Below the pieces are notes generated by a model that worked only from the letters and a program-made list of their open reading frames with translations, was not told the DNA's origin and searched no databases. The translations under genes and the position numbers were made by a program. A stretch of 64,000 bases of DNA from Rhopalosiphum padi (lineage: Eukaryota > Arthropoda > Insecta > Hemiptera > Aphididae), in contig NC_083600.1 in the NCBI RefSeq assembly GCF_020882245.1, positions 42,441,019 to 42,505,018 of the forward strand. Direction: 5' to 3'. Shown here one piece after another: positions 25,240 to 37,600 of the stretch (positions are counted from its first letter, which is position 1; every line of letters begins with the position of its first letter).

Positions 25240-25307
25240 ATTCGATACGATATTGCGATACAATATCGGGAAAATCGATACACAATATTATATCGTTGCC
25301 CAATACT
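25240..25307. repeat. Palindrome-rich CGATATTG segment, copy 2
   Basis: A TTCGATACGATATTGCGATA block resembles 24279-24320 in direct orientation. It is followed by AATATCGGGAAAATCGATAC and an end TCGTTGCCCAATACT. Reverse complemented, that end begins AGTATTGGGCAACGA, similar to the CAGTGTTGGGCA-type termini of hAT-family elements. No transposase frame is nearby, so only a decayed or non-autonomous terminus is supported. Confidence 0.4.
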
Positions 25308-28300
25308 AAAAAAAATGATTTTAGTATAACATTTTGAAATGATAATATGTATCAAATATGTACATTGTACGAGTACGTTTTATTACGATCTATAGGTAAT
25401 ACTTACACAACTTTCATAAACACAGGCATAACGAGGTCTTCGAATTTTCGGGGGACCTGAGTTTTGCCTTTTTTTTACCCATAGGATAGGTTTTTTTCCC
25501 CACTGATCTAGAATATTATGTTCAGTTCCGCTCGAACAGATATAATAGGTACCTATTGTATGAGAATAATAATAATCGTGTCAAAAACGTTGCTGCTTTT
25601 GTTTTGACCGAGACTCAGTACTAGATAAGAGTAGGCGTAATGTATTTAATTAGCAACCCGAACTGAATTTACTCAGTCTGAGTATTGGTCGCTAGACATA
25701 GACTGCTGTGTACTCGTACGTATATGGTCGTAATGGGTAAACACACAACCGTACGAAACACGGAAAGTATACAACTTTATCGGATATCCGTATGTAGTTC
25801 GTTTTAACACGTTGTCATTATTTAATGCGTCTAAGTTTACATGCATGTATAATGCATATGGGTCAAGTATATATATATTTTAAAAACGTTAATTCGTTTA
25901 CATAATGTCATTACACGTTTACGTTTACGTTTTTTCGTACATTTATACACAGCAACAGTCAGTGATGATGTTTTTTTCCACAAACCTTTTACACGAATTC
26001 TATTCGTTGTGGCTTTTTCCTAGTAGACGGTGTCTATTCTCATAATATTTTTGCTATACTATTAACGATTTGTATTTGTTATAAAATTTGAACCCACAAT
26101 GATAAATCTAACTTTGCTGGATTTAAGGTTCCAGGCATAATAATACATGAATACATGAACTTTATTGTATTATATGATTTATCTTGTTTCGAGATATCTT
26201 ATAGTTGATTTTGTAAATTATCTGTTTTAGCCAATTAACATTTATCTTGTTGTATTTAAATTATAATTAATGACTACTACGCGATTTTCAGATTTAAATG
26301 ATTTTTAGTTACGTAGGTACCTACTATATTATTGTCAAAAATAATTCCTCTCCGACCATTCTGGAATTTCATATTTTAACAAAACGTAATTGATAAAACT
26401 TGCAAATTTAATCAAAAAATGTATACAATTAATTTAACAGACATCGTAAGGAAATATGACTATTTTTCTAGTAGGCGGCTCAAGTGATACTAACTATACA
26501 GAATATTCTATATAATATTATTATTATACTACATCATTTATGAGATGATTAATTTTAGTTCCTTACCATATTATTCATGTAGTTAAATAAGCGACGTTAA
26601 GTGATCTAGTGAATTAAAAATGAGTTAAATATTATTTCATTGATTATGATTACTTGTTTTTTTTTTCACACCGTATAAATTGTAGGTAAATAAATAATTA
26701 TAAACGAATATAAAACAACTGAATTGAATAATTTTGATGAATTGGTTACAAATCGATTAATATTCAATTTACATTATAGGTAATGTTATGGTGCAGGTAA
26801 TGTTATTGGATATTTATTTTTGTTAAAAAAAAAAAAATATTAAAATTACCGAAATCCAATGGATGTAAAACAAAATATACACAATTATTTCAAATTAAGT
26901 CGTATAAATTCATAATGTTTGTATTATGAAATCACAACCTTCATTTACATTTTAAATTTGATGGCAAAGAGTTAATAATAAATACAATATTTCTACATAT
27001 GTTTCATTATTAATTATGAAAATTCATTAAATAAAAAGTATCTGTAGTTTAACAAAATTAAAAAATAATAATAATTTAATAGATTTTCAAGCATTAAATC
27101 ACTAGTACTACAGTGAAAATAAGTGACAATATCATTACCTATTCCAGATTCCTGCAGAGTTATTTCTATTTTTTTTAAAATTATTTAATTATTTAAAAAC
27201 AATTGAAATACTATGAGCCAGAAAAGTCAGTTAGAAAAACCATCAAACATTTTAAAATAATATATAATTGTTATAAAAAAATTACCTCAAAATTATTATT
27301 AGCGATTAATTTAAAATAATATTATCGATGTAATTAAAACAAATTGCAATTATAGGGTATAATAAAATAAAATATAAATATTCAATATAAAAATAATAAT
27401 AAGACATTCTTTAAAAAGTATTTAAAATACATCAAAAGAAATATAAAATATCTTCGACTATAGAATAGGTTCATACTACATAATTACTAGTCCGTTAAAT
27501 TTACGTTTTTAGCCTAACAGTGGATAAATAGCTTTTTTATTGCTCGAATGTTGGAAAACACGAAGGTGATTCCGGAGATGAAAATGTCTGAGTAATATAT
27601 CACAGAACGTATTATTTTTATACGGTGTATATTTTCTTACTGAATTTACAAAACATTATAATACTGCTACAACGCTACAAACTGCATTCACTTTTTACTT
27701 ATAATGTTATATTTTAGTGTTCATAAAATGTTTGCTATATATTAGACGGATGTTCCGTAAAGTAACACATCATTTGTATAACAAGTAGATAGCTACTTTA
27801 TAAGATGCTCAACATGGCTTAACGGAGATATGAAACTCATAACGGTAAGACGCCTCTTTACTTGAAAATTTAAAATTTTCACTTATACGGTAACACAATT
27901 ACATTTAATTAAAATAAATGTATAATAACAAACATGATTTTATATTATTTAATATATAATAAATAAATAAATAATGCATATAATTATAACTCTTTCGGTC
28001 GATATTCAAGAGTAGATGATATAATTTTATCATTCACTTAATTATAAATGAAAAACTGTTGTACAATGGCGTTTACAGTGGATAGTGGCCATTTTACAAG
28101 TAGGAGCAACACTTAATCAATTAATTAATTTATATAAAATATAATTTTAATATGTTTCCAAATTTTAATCGAATAAATAATTTAAGACGTTATACGTGCG
28201 GTACATACTGTATTAAGAGTAGATTCTTGTGATTTCGGACTCATGTTAATTATACGAGTATAATACATAAATGGCAAAAAATATACACCATATCATGCGA

Positions 28301-28309
28301 TATGTAATA

Positions 28310-28510
28310 TGCAAAAAGGTTGACGAGTGGATACCGCCCTGCTGTGCATCAGGTGTCAAATGGGTTACCAGTACTACAGGTGTGTGTTAAATTTGAATTC
28401 AATGATATACCATTGTATACGAAAAACGATTCTGAGCGGAGACGGTCTGTCAGCCTATATCACTACAATAAGTATATATTCTATTTCATAATATGTTTTT
28501 TTGATATAAC
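28310..28510 (+). repeat. Dispersed repeat family A, copy 3
   Basis: It matches 4235-4440 along most of its length: AAAAGGT start, GTGTTAAATTTGAATTCAATG, CATTGTATACGAAAAACGAT then TCTGAGCGGAGACGGTC, GTCAGCCTATATCAC and TATATTCTATTTCATAATATG. It is flanked by ordinary AT-rich sequence. The 77-codon open frame across it is a shadow of the repeat. Confidence 0.6.
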
Positions 28511-31500
28511 TATTAAAGTTATTTATTTTACTTTTAGTATTACGGTTGTTTGATTTATTTTTTCTCCCCAAAATAAAATAGAATTTATTATATTAGGTGT
28601 ATTTAATTATTACAATAACGCATGTTTACACCATTTAATATCATTTTTATTAACTTTTAATTTAATAACATTTATTTATATAAACACCTAGAGATAGTAA
28701 AAATAAATTCATAGTTTAAAATTATAATATTATTTTAAAAGGAATAAAAAATATCATGATTATTTACTCAGTAAATTTATTTAAATTCAATATGTACCTC
28801 TAATTATAATATAATATTATTTAAGACCATGTAGTTATTTTCGTAGAAAGTTTATACTGTCGTCTGTCACACATACACACAATTATTTTATTAAAATGCC
28901 ATCGTATAAATGTGTATTTTAGACTAAATTTTTCTGAGTGATTTTTTCATAACTTTATCGTCATGAAATATAATGAAATGTTTTGGAATCAATGACACTT
29001 ATTCCTAAATTAAGTTCAGTATTTTATCTTCATTGGTTTTAAATAAGTTTAAGTCGTTTTTTATTTGGTGGTTTATTCTATCTAAAACTTTTCCAAATCA
29101 TAACTAATCTCTATAATTTTATGCCGACAAAATAAAATTAAAAACCAATAGATTAGGTTAAAGGTTTTAGGTTTAAGCTTTGAACTAATTAACACCCGCA
29201 TTATATATATACGACCTATATTAACACGAATAATAACGATTAATGGTTATGAGGAGCCAAACGTTTGTTTACATTTTTTATTCCAGAGTTTGAAGAACAC
29301 TCTAATGCAATATCCACTACCCGAAACCAGAAACCCGAATAATCGATCCAGATGTAAAGCATGCTTTAATTTTTTTTTTTTTTTGGCCAACTCATTCCAA
29401 CGGCACGTTAAATATTTCAACGTTATAAATCGATTTAACCATGTAAACATATGCATTAATAATATGCAGAAAGTGAAGCTGAGAACGGGGAAAAATGTTT
29501 TCCTGTAACATTTACAATGTATACATTATAATAGTATTTTTTTTTTTTAATTTTACAATTTAACAAAAAAAAGTTTAATAAAATGCCAATGTCTAATAAG
29601 AAATTTTTCTTATTAGTTGTCTGAACTGTCACCAAATTAAAAAGCCGAATCAGTACTACATTCTTATGTATCGTATTGTTAGTTTTAAACATTCTTTCTT
29701 TAGATTCTTGGTAATATAAATTATAAAAACTACCTATTGTCAGTTTCTTATTTTGAGATCAAACCCATCTTTTGAACTGCAAAATATATTAGACGAGTGG
29801 TACCAGTATTTTAATATTTTGATTTTATTCTGCGACTAAATCAAATCTAAAATTTTTACTTTATGGTTAGGATTATGTTATTAAATTAATTAATTTACTT
29901 ATAAGTTCAAAGCGCAGGTTTTTGTATATAATATTATTGAAATTGTATGTAAATAACTTGCATAGTATTAATATTATAATATATCTAAGACAAAATCGTA
30001 TAGTATAAAATAACACAAGTGCCAATGAACGATACGTCAATACGACAATACCACATATTATTATATTAGTGATATTAAAATAAAAATATGCATGAACAAA
30101 TAGGTATTATATGGTAACTAGGTAGGTATATCGTATTTTATAGCGATGGTCGAACTTGGCATGAAAAAAATTCGAACCGTACTATCGATTTTTCTAATTG
30201 TCACAGTAATACTGTTATATATATTTTGCTGTTGTATTTTTTCTGCCCGAACAAAGGATCAAATTTTCGCGTGAACGTTGTTGCACATTTTACATGATAA
30301 ATTTGTGCAGTCTTGAACAAAATGGCATCGCAAGATGTTTAATTACGATAGCGACGAGTAATATTGAGCAAAACAATTAGTGTAGTTTTATTGAATTATT
30401 AGTCAAAACATATTATGTCAAGTATTTATATTATGTTTCTAGTTTGGTTTGAAAATTCACGTTTACCACTTACATTTAATACACAGGTATTATATAAAAA
30501 TATCCTCTCACCTACTAATCAGGGTACTATTACCACTAGAAACGTGTAACTCTCTATAGGTGCATACATTTGAATATATAGTCATTCGTATGTTCCATAT
30601 ACCCGCAAAAAATTGTCCATCGATTCACGATTGGTATCAGTTTTAAACTTTAAGGTTAACTTGTAAAAGGCTAATATAACTAATATAAGTCATAATTAAA
30701 ATATGGAATTGATTGGTATGTAGGTAGTTATACACATCACCAGATTTTGAAAAAGTCTCGAAAATTTACGAAAATTCGAGATGTTAAATAGTCAAATATG
30801 CTCAAGTCAATATATTATTATAGAACATGATGGTGATTTAGCTTTATGTACGATAATATTTTATATTATCAAATTATTATTAATTGAAATTCGCTCAGAA
30901 TTGATTTTCCGTACAATAATTTATCGTTTATTGACTAGTTATCAGGTTCGTTTTTTTTCAACTATTTTAATTATTCTGTTGATTTCTATTATAGCCCTAT
31001 ATTGTACTTTGTTCAACAATTTAATAGAGTTATACATAATTTAATATACAAAATGTTTACATAATGTCTATAAGGAATTTTCATCAACTTAGTGCATTAC
31101 AATTTAAATTATAATTTTAAACAAATATTTGATTAATAAATAATATTTAATTATTTTATAATAATATATTTTTTATATTTCATTGAGAACTTAAATTAAG
31201 TATAAAAACTGTAATAAATATAAACCATATTGCATAAGAAATCATTATATTTTATTTGTTTGCTAAATAGATTATTATGATTATTAACTAAAATAATTTA
31301 GTCGTTGTTAATCGTATACATAATTTATATGATATTCGTATAATATGTTATAGATTATATTCGTTTTTAATTTTATTAAAAAAATAATATGCAGTAAACA
31401 TGAATTTATATAAATTATCGTTTATTCATTTTACGTAAATTTAGTTATTTTATAATTCTTATTCCATTTTAATAAATGTATATTAGAATAATACATTTCA

Positions 31501-34394
31501 CTAATTATCTAAATTTTAAATTCTAGTATTTTTTTTATTTAGTAAAAAATATTTTTTTAATTAAAGATCTTATTGTTATTTAACAAGGAAGGTTAGGTTA
31601 GGCAGTAAAAACAAAATTTTACTACCTTATCAGCATTTTTTTTTTAAAGAAATTTTTTTTTTTATTTGGTTAACACCACACTATAATATGACGTGTGCCC
31701 ATAAAATAAATAAATAATTTAAGAATAGTTGTAATAATAATTAATAATTAAGACAAATCCAATCAAATACCGGTATTATGACTTAACAAGACTCACAACT
31801 TGAACATTTTATTATTGAATATGTATATAATACTAATGAGTAATAATGACACAACATATGTAATATGCTAATAATGTACCTATGTATAAAAATAATGTGT
31901 TTATTAAGACAAATTACAACTACGCGTATCGCTTTTGACGTGTTAATTGATAAAACTATGTATTCATTTATGTATAATCAATTTTGTGTTTCTGACTAAA
32001 TTTTGATTGAAAAGTTCACCGACCAACGAATTAAGTTCATTGGTACAGATTGTTCTGATCAGTTTATCTAATCAATCTCGTTAATGTACCGGTCGCCAGC
32101 CCACCCTGTTCGCATTTAATCGAGCCGTATGTAAAATTCATTATCAATACTAAAAACAGATATACAAATTAATTACTGGATCAGTGATTACTAAAATGTT
32201 TTCTGGCGATTATCATTCATTCATAATATTTATAAGTTTATAATATTACAATTTTACTTTTCAATTGGTAGTTTAAAATATACATTTGTTTAAAGGATAT
32301 AATTAAGTATTCTGGGTATTCACATTTAACGTTTCCAAATTATATTTACCATTATATACATGAAAAGTAAAATATATTTTTTTGAAAATTTGCAAAACAT
32401 TTTTTGGAGGTCCATTTTTGTGGTGGTACTATATTCATCGTTCATATAAATTATAAAGTACATTTAGTAGAAACAAAAACTTATTTTTTAAAATATTTTA
32501 TTATTTTACTCAATTAGAGTAGAGCGATTAGATTTTTTCATTAATTAGACAACTTAATCCAAGAGAACAAATACTTTTTAAACATGAAATCTAAATCATA
32601 GATTTTGTCGAATAAAAGCAAATGTACTATTTATTTTTTGTAAATAATATCAATTTCGATACAAATACGAACATTATGAAACTTTTTACAAATAGTATTT
32701 AATTAATGATGTAAATTTGCAAAACATATAATACATATTTGAAATAATTTAATGCTTTTGATATTTTGATATTTAGTTAAACTTTTAAATTCAGTAACTT
32801 TCAAAGTACTGATATATTTTTTTTAAATTTATGTTTTAATACAACGTACATCTATGATTAGACATAATTGATGACTCGACACAATGTGACTGTACATTTA
32901 ATATTTTATTAATAATTAATATTACAGATTTACATCTTATGCACACATAATCATTTTAAGATTAAAGTTTGTTTGATTTAAATCTAGTAAAACTATACGT
33001 TTTATAAACAATGTAATATTTATTATAATAATTAATATTATCTTCCTGCATTATAAAATAGAAATGTTTACTAAAATTTGTAAATATTTTCATCAACGTT
33101 AAATATAGGTACGCGTGTTTAAACGTGCAGATCGAAAAATGTGTAGGTGATCGCCGTGCATATATAATTTTAACCTTACGCTCTACCAGCTACCTAGTGC
33201 ACATATTTTCCATACAAATATAATATGATATTAGCTTTGATTGATAATGCAACATATTATCTTTTATAATTTTTTATTGTTAATTATTCAAAATTAACTG
33301 TTGTCCACGCCTCTCATCAAACATCATTAACCAATGTTTTATTTTGTATTTATTACGTTTTTGTTTTATTGTGTTAAGATAATATTTAAGAAAAACGAAG
33401 TCTGTAGCATGATTATAATTATTATAAGACATAGCCAATTAAAAATTAAAAGTTGACAAATATTACTTTTTCTACGGTCCCGGAAAAATAAAACATGTAA
33501 GTATTCATAACTATTGTATCGCAGGTTAATGTTTTAATCGCTCTGGGATATATAATCATTAATCACTATAATCAGTAATAATATTATTTGATGTAGATCA
33601 AAAATCTATACGTTTATGTATTATACAATTATACACTTGTGCACTGCAGTAAGTTTTCCTACTTTCTGTTTCGTTATAGTACTTCCGCGGAAGCATAGAC
33701 GTGCCCCGATCTTACTAGCAGAGGGGTTAACATTTTTAGTAACACCATCCGTAGCCAATTAGTAATTACTATTGTATTTTTAAAGACAAATTTAAGTAAT
33801 AAATTAATAATGACAAAAAAACTATATGGTTAACCAATGATTAAAGCTTATCACTTTATAAAGATTAAATCTATAATAATTCAAAATTCATTACACTTCA
33901 TTAAGTATAGGTCCAATGACTGAATTTGGTAATATATGTGTCAGATTAATGTAATTACAATTTCACATCGTATGTTTTACAACTAATATGATTATTATAC
34001 GAATAAAGTTAAACAAAATTAATCGTGGAAAATAATTGAATTTTGAATCAAGCGTGGATTATAGTTTCACTAACTAAATGTTTTCATAGTGAAATTGAAC
34101 TTATTTCAACATCAATAAAACATTATATCGATCCTATAGTATCGACAAATTCAATGAACGTATGCATTATAAAACGTATTGATATATTTTATCATTGTTT
34201 TGAATCATAGACTCTTATCATCGCTTAATATAATGTACAGTTTTTCGATCGAACACCATTCTGGAAACCACTGGTGCTCTGGTCGCTACCACCGCCGTCG
34301 CCACTGATTACAAATCCGTATATACATTTTTGTATCATACGATGGTGCAATATAATATAATATACATATATCAATATTCGTTTTCAATTTTCGT

Positions 34395-34552
34395 CCGACG
34401 AACGAACCAGTCCGCCGCGCGGTCGATTCACGTTCGACACGACACGACGAAGGGACGTCGACGGACGTTGTATTGTCGCCGCTACTTCCACACCGAACCG
34501 GTTGCGGTTTGCAGTCCTCCGCGAACGAAGGAGTTTGGCGCTCGACGATATT
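34395..34552 (+). promoter_or_regulatory. CpG-rich 5' flank / 5' UTR of the collagen-like gene
   Basis: Immediately upstream of the signal-peptide ATG (34553) the sequence turns sharply GC- and CpG-rich (CGTCCGACGAACG, CCGCCGCGCGGTCG, CGACACGACACGACG). This is unlike anything within several kb. A CCAGTC initiator-like word lies near 34407, with AT-rich TATA-like words about 40 bases before it. The most economical reading is a transcribed 5' leader plus proximal promoter. Two long open frames crossing it on either strand (105 and 132 codons) result from its GC content and are rejected as genes. Confidence 0.45.
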
Positions 34553-34664
34553 ATGGCCCGAACGCCCGTCGTGGTTTTTGCACTGATCGCGGCTATCGGT
34601 CTTCTGCGAAACGCGGACGCGGCGGATCGCTGGGCACGGGTCGCTGACAGGACGACGACAAACG
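34553..34664 (+). CDS. Collagen-like gene, exon 1: signal peptide
   Basis: The 112 coding bases start at an ATG following a CpG-rich leader and end at AACG|GTAAAT (donor GT at 34665-34666), phase 1. They encode Met-Ala-Arg-Thr-Pro followed by a hydrophobic stretch, then ADAADRWARVADRTTTN. If not spliced the frame stops almost at once after the donor (Gly-Lys-stop), which supports splicing. The leftover G joins the first two bases of the exon at 58127 to make a Gly codon. Confidence 0.6.
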
Positions 34665-37600
34665 GTAAATGAACACCATTTCACAGATTATATACTTACT
34701 CGTAATAATATTACGATATCCGATGCGATTTATACCGAACGAAAGAAAACACTGACGTTTAAGAAAAATCGTATATATATATATAAAATAATATGTTATG
34801 ACGTTGAAATTAAAAGTTATTATTTTAAAATAGCACCAAATTTTGAATAGAAACTGTTAAATATTTTACATCACGTCGAGACATTCTAGTCTTATTTTAG
34901 ATTGTTGATATTGCACACGCTGCTTTGCATGAACTTTTAACGGTAGATAATTTACAATTTGTAGATTTCAGATTGTCGATAAAATGTCACACCCGTAACC
35001 ATCCACTTATATCGTCAGTGATATTATTTTTTGCCATTACATAAATATAATATGTGTTCATCGTCACCCCTTGAACTAAACGCTATAATATGGTTATAGG
35101 AATACGTACTATATCTAATATTGGTCTTGCGTAGTTACATATTATACTACAACGGTGTTATTTATTTTTCTGAGGAATACTTTTTTTTGAGAAGAAGTAG
35201 AAGGAATGCTATTCAAAAAAATAAATGGTACTTTTTCATTTTCTCATTATACTACGGCTTCAACGAGCGTAGGTTAAACTACACAGACGACGCGGTAGAC
35301 GATTTATAGTCAGCAAGCGTGGTTTTGAATAAATGTTAGCATTGTGTCCGCATATAGAATCGTTTTTCAGATGCGCGTTATTCATTCAACGTTATATTTA
35401 AATTTATGATCACAACTACACATCAGTACATCACGTGTATATTGAATTGAACGAGTCAATGACACCAAGTTTGTGCATTAAGCTGCTCTGTTTTTTCTTA
35501 AAGATCATGTAAAAATGTCTAGTTAACTTGTGCATTGAATATTATCATAAATCTTTGTATAATTTTAAATTAATTGTACTTAATTTTGGTTTCATGGTAT
35601 TTGGGGGGAGGGTATTTATTTAGCCATATTATCAGAAAATGTTAGTTATTCAATAATCAATAATTAGAGGAAAAAATAGTATCAAAAAAAGATTTTCATA
35701 AAATGTTGGGTAGGTATAATAGTTAAGAGGAAGTAAAAAAAAAAAATTATAAAGTATCCTATTATCCAAAATTATGTATTTTATTAAATTTAGTACATAT
35801 TAAATATTTATAAAAAATAATTTTTCTAACGATTTCTATAATATAACTAAAATAATATATGATTATTGGCTAGTATTAGGTATCTACATTCTTATTTCTT
35901 AGATATTGATAGTCAATTATACAAATCAACAAAAAATATGTACATAATTAAAATTGTAACTATAGGTTATATGGATATAAAAATACATATATTTTCAAAA
36001 TCCTATACTAAAATTAGTTATTAAACTTATCTAAATAAGTTCACATACTTAATGATATATTTCAGTAGTTCAGTATCTTATTAATTTTTATAATAATCTA
36101 TTACCTATATCAAAACTCAACTAACCAAACTAGCTAAATAATTTACAAATAGTATTCATTATATACATAAGTATTAATATTATAATTAGTAATTCTGATA
36201 ATTGTAACTAATCAGTTTAAGAAATCTTTTTTCGTATATTTAATTTTACGAGTACTTATACTTATAGCAAACCAACTTATAGAAAAAATTATTTAAAATA
36301 AATATTTAACCTGCTTTTATCAAAAACATAAGTAAATTAAATATTATTTTGATTTTTTGTGTTTGAATAATTTGAAAATGCATTTTACGATCTAACGATA
36401 GAGTAATGAGTTATTATTATATCTGAAAATTAAATATAATTTTTTGTATCGTTGAATTTCTGGAAGGTTGCATGTGTGTGTTTTACTGTTTTTACTCTTA
36501 AATATCTCCTTGCACATAACGCTAAGTTTCCGGTGGTACATTACACAATATATTATGATTTTTTCCCGGCTTTATATATATTATAAACATAAATTCGAAA
36601 ATGATTCATAAAAAACGTCTTAATGCTTACACCGAATCGCGCGAAATATGTTTTTGAATGTAACTAGCTTTATAGAGATATTAATGGTTATATTAGGTTT
36701 GTTGTGCGCTTTAAAAGTAAATAATTTCCAGTTGAAAAACTTTTCCCATATTATATTATAACATCAATTTAACGGGTCGTATTTATTATTATTACTATTA
36801 TTATTTGCTGTGCCGTTTTCTATATTACCATACAATAATATATGTCTATTTCTCTAACAACAGATTTAATTATGTTGGTATAATAAACACTTGATATAAA
36901 CATAATACAACACGGGAGATAATGATGACAATACACTATTGTTTTATCCTAGTATTTGAAAGAAAACTAGAAATCACTACCTGTCCTGAGAAATGCGAAT
37001 AAATTGCGTTTAATTTAAATAATATCAATATTATGTACAATAACTAAAAAATAATAAATTGCCTTTTTTTTAACACCCTAACTTTTCATCATTGTTATAT
37101 TCTATAGTATTTTGTAGACGTTATATCTATTTAAATTGTGTATATTGTAAAGAATATAGTATAATATATTTATTTTTAACTTTATTACTTATTTTAGATT
37201 AACATTGCATAAAAAAATATTACCCATTATTGTTCGTATCTATTAAATATTTCATATTTTTGATTCATATTTATTTTATCGCAATTGGTTAAAATAAAAT
37301 AGGTTTTAAGATACTAATATTTTCTAGTTTGTTTTTTTTTTTTTAGTGGCCTTAAAATGTATATAGAAGGCAAAAACATTAATTTTAAGTAGAAATGAAT
37401 GCGTTTCCAGTCATAGACCTCATTTAATCTACTTTGACTGGAATTCTGTTATATAGATTAAGATATAATAAAACATATTAAGGTGTGCCACGCTGTCTAA
37501 TTATATAGTTATAACTTGTTTATATAGCTTTACAGTAGTGGCGTATTATAACCTTTCTTAAACTTATATATAGCTGTAAAATATTGATCATTCTATTATC

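Larger units (their letters stand above)
20199..34394. other. Intergenic region between peptide gene and collagen-like gene
   Basis: No coding exon is well supported. The region holds a (GT)19 tract (21633-21670), a GC-richer patch with a TATA-like box (22590-23390), palindromic CGATATCG-rich repeats (24279-24320 and 25240-25307) flanking a G/C-tract element (24644-24934), a copy of repeat family A (28310-28510), and one isolated acceptor-like site with a short open frame at 29287. Elsewhere I see only AT-rich sequence. Confidence 0.5.

Noticed and set aside
31590..31602. GGTTAGGTTAGG, an insect telomere-like TTAGG repeat
   Set aside because: Only about two units are present, within ordinary AT-rich sequence. 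This is expected by chance and is not an interstitial telomere array.
34286..34684. 132-codon open frame on the minus strand and 105-codon frame on the plus strand (34330-34647)
   Set aside because: Both cross the CpG-rich leader and first exon of the collagen-like gene. Their length follows from local GC content, they lack domains or splice context, and the plus-strand frame differs from the signal-peptide frame starting at 34553.
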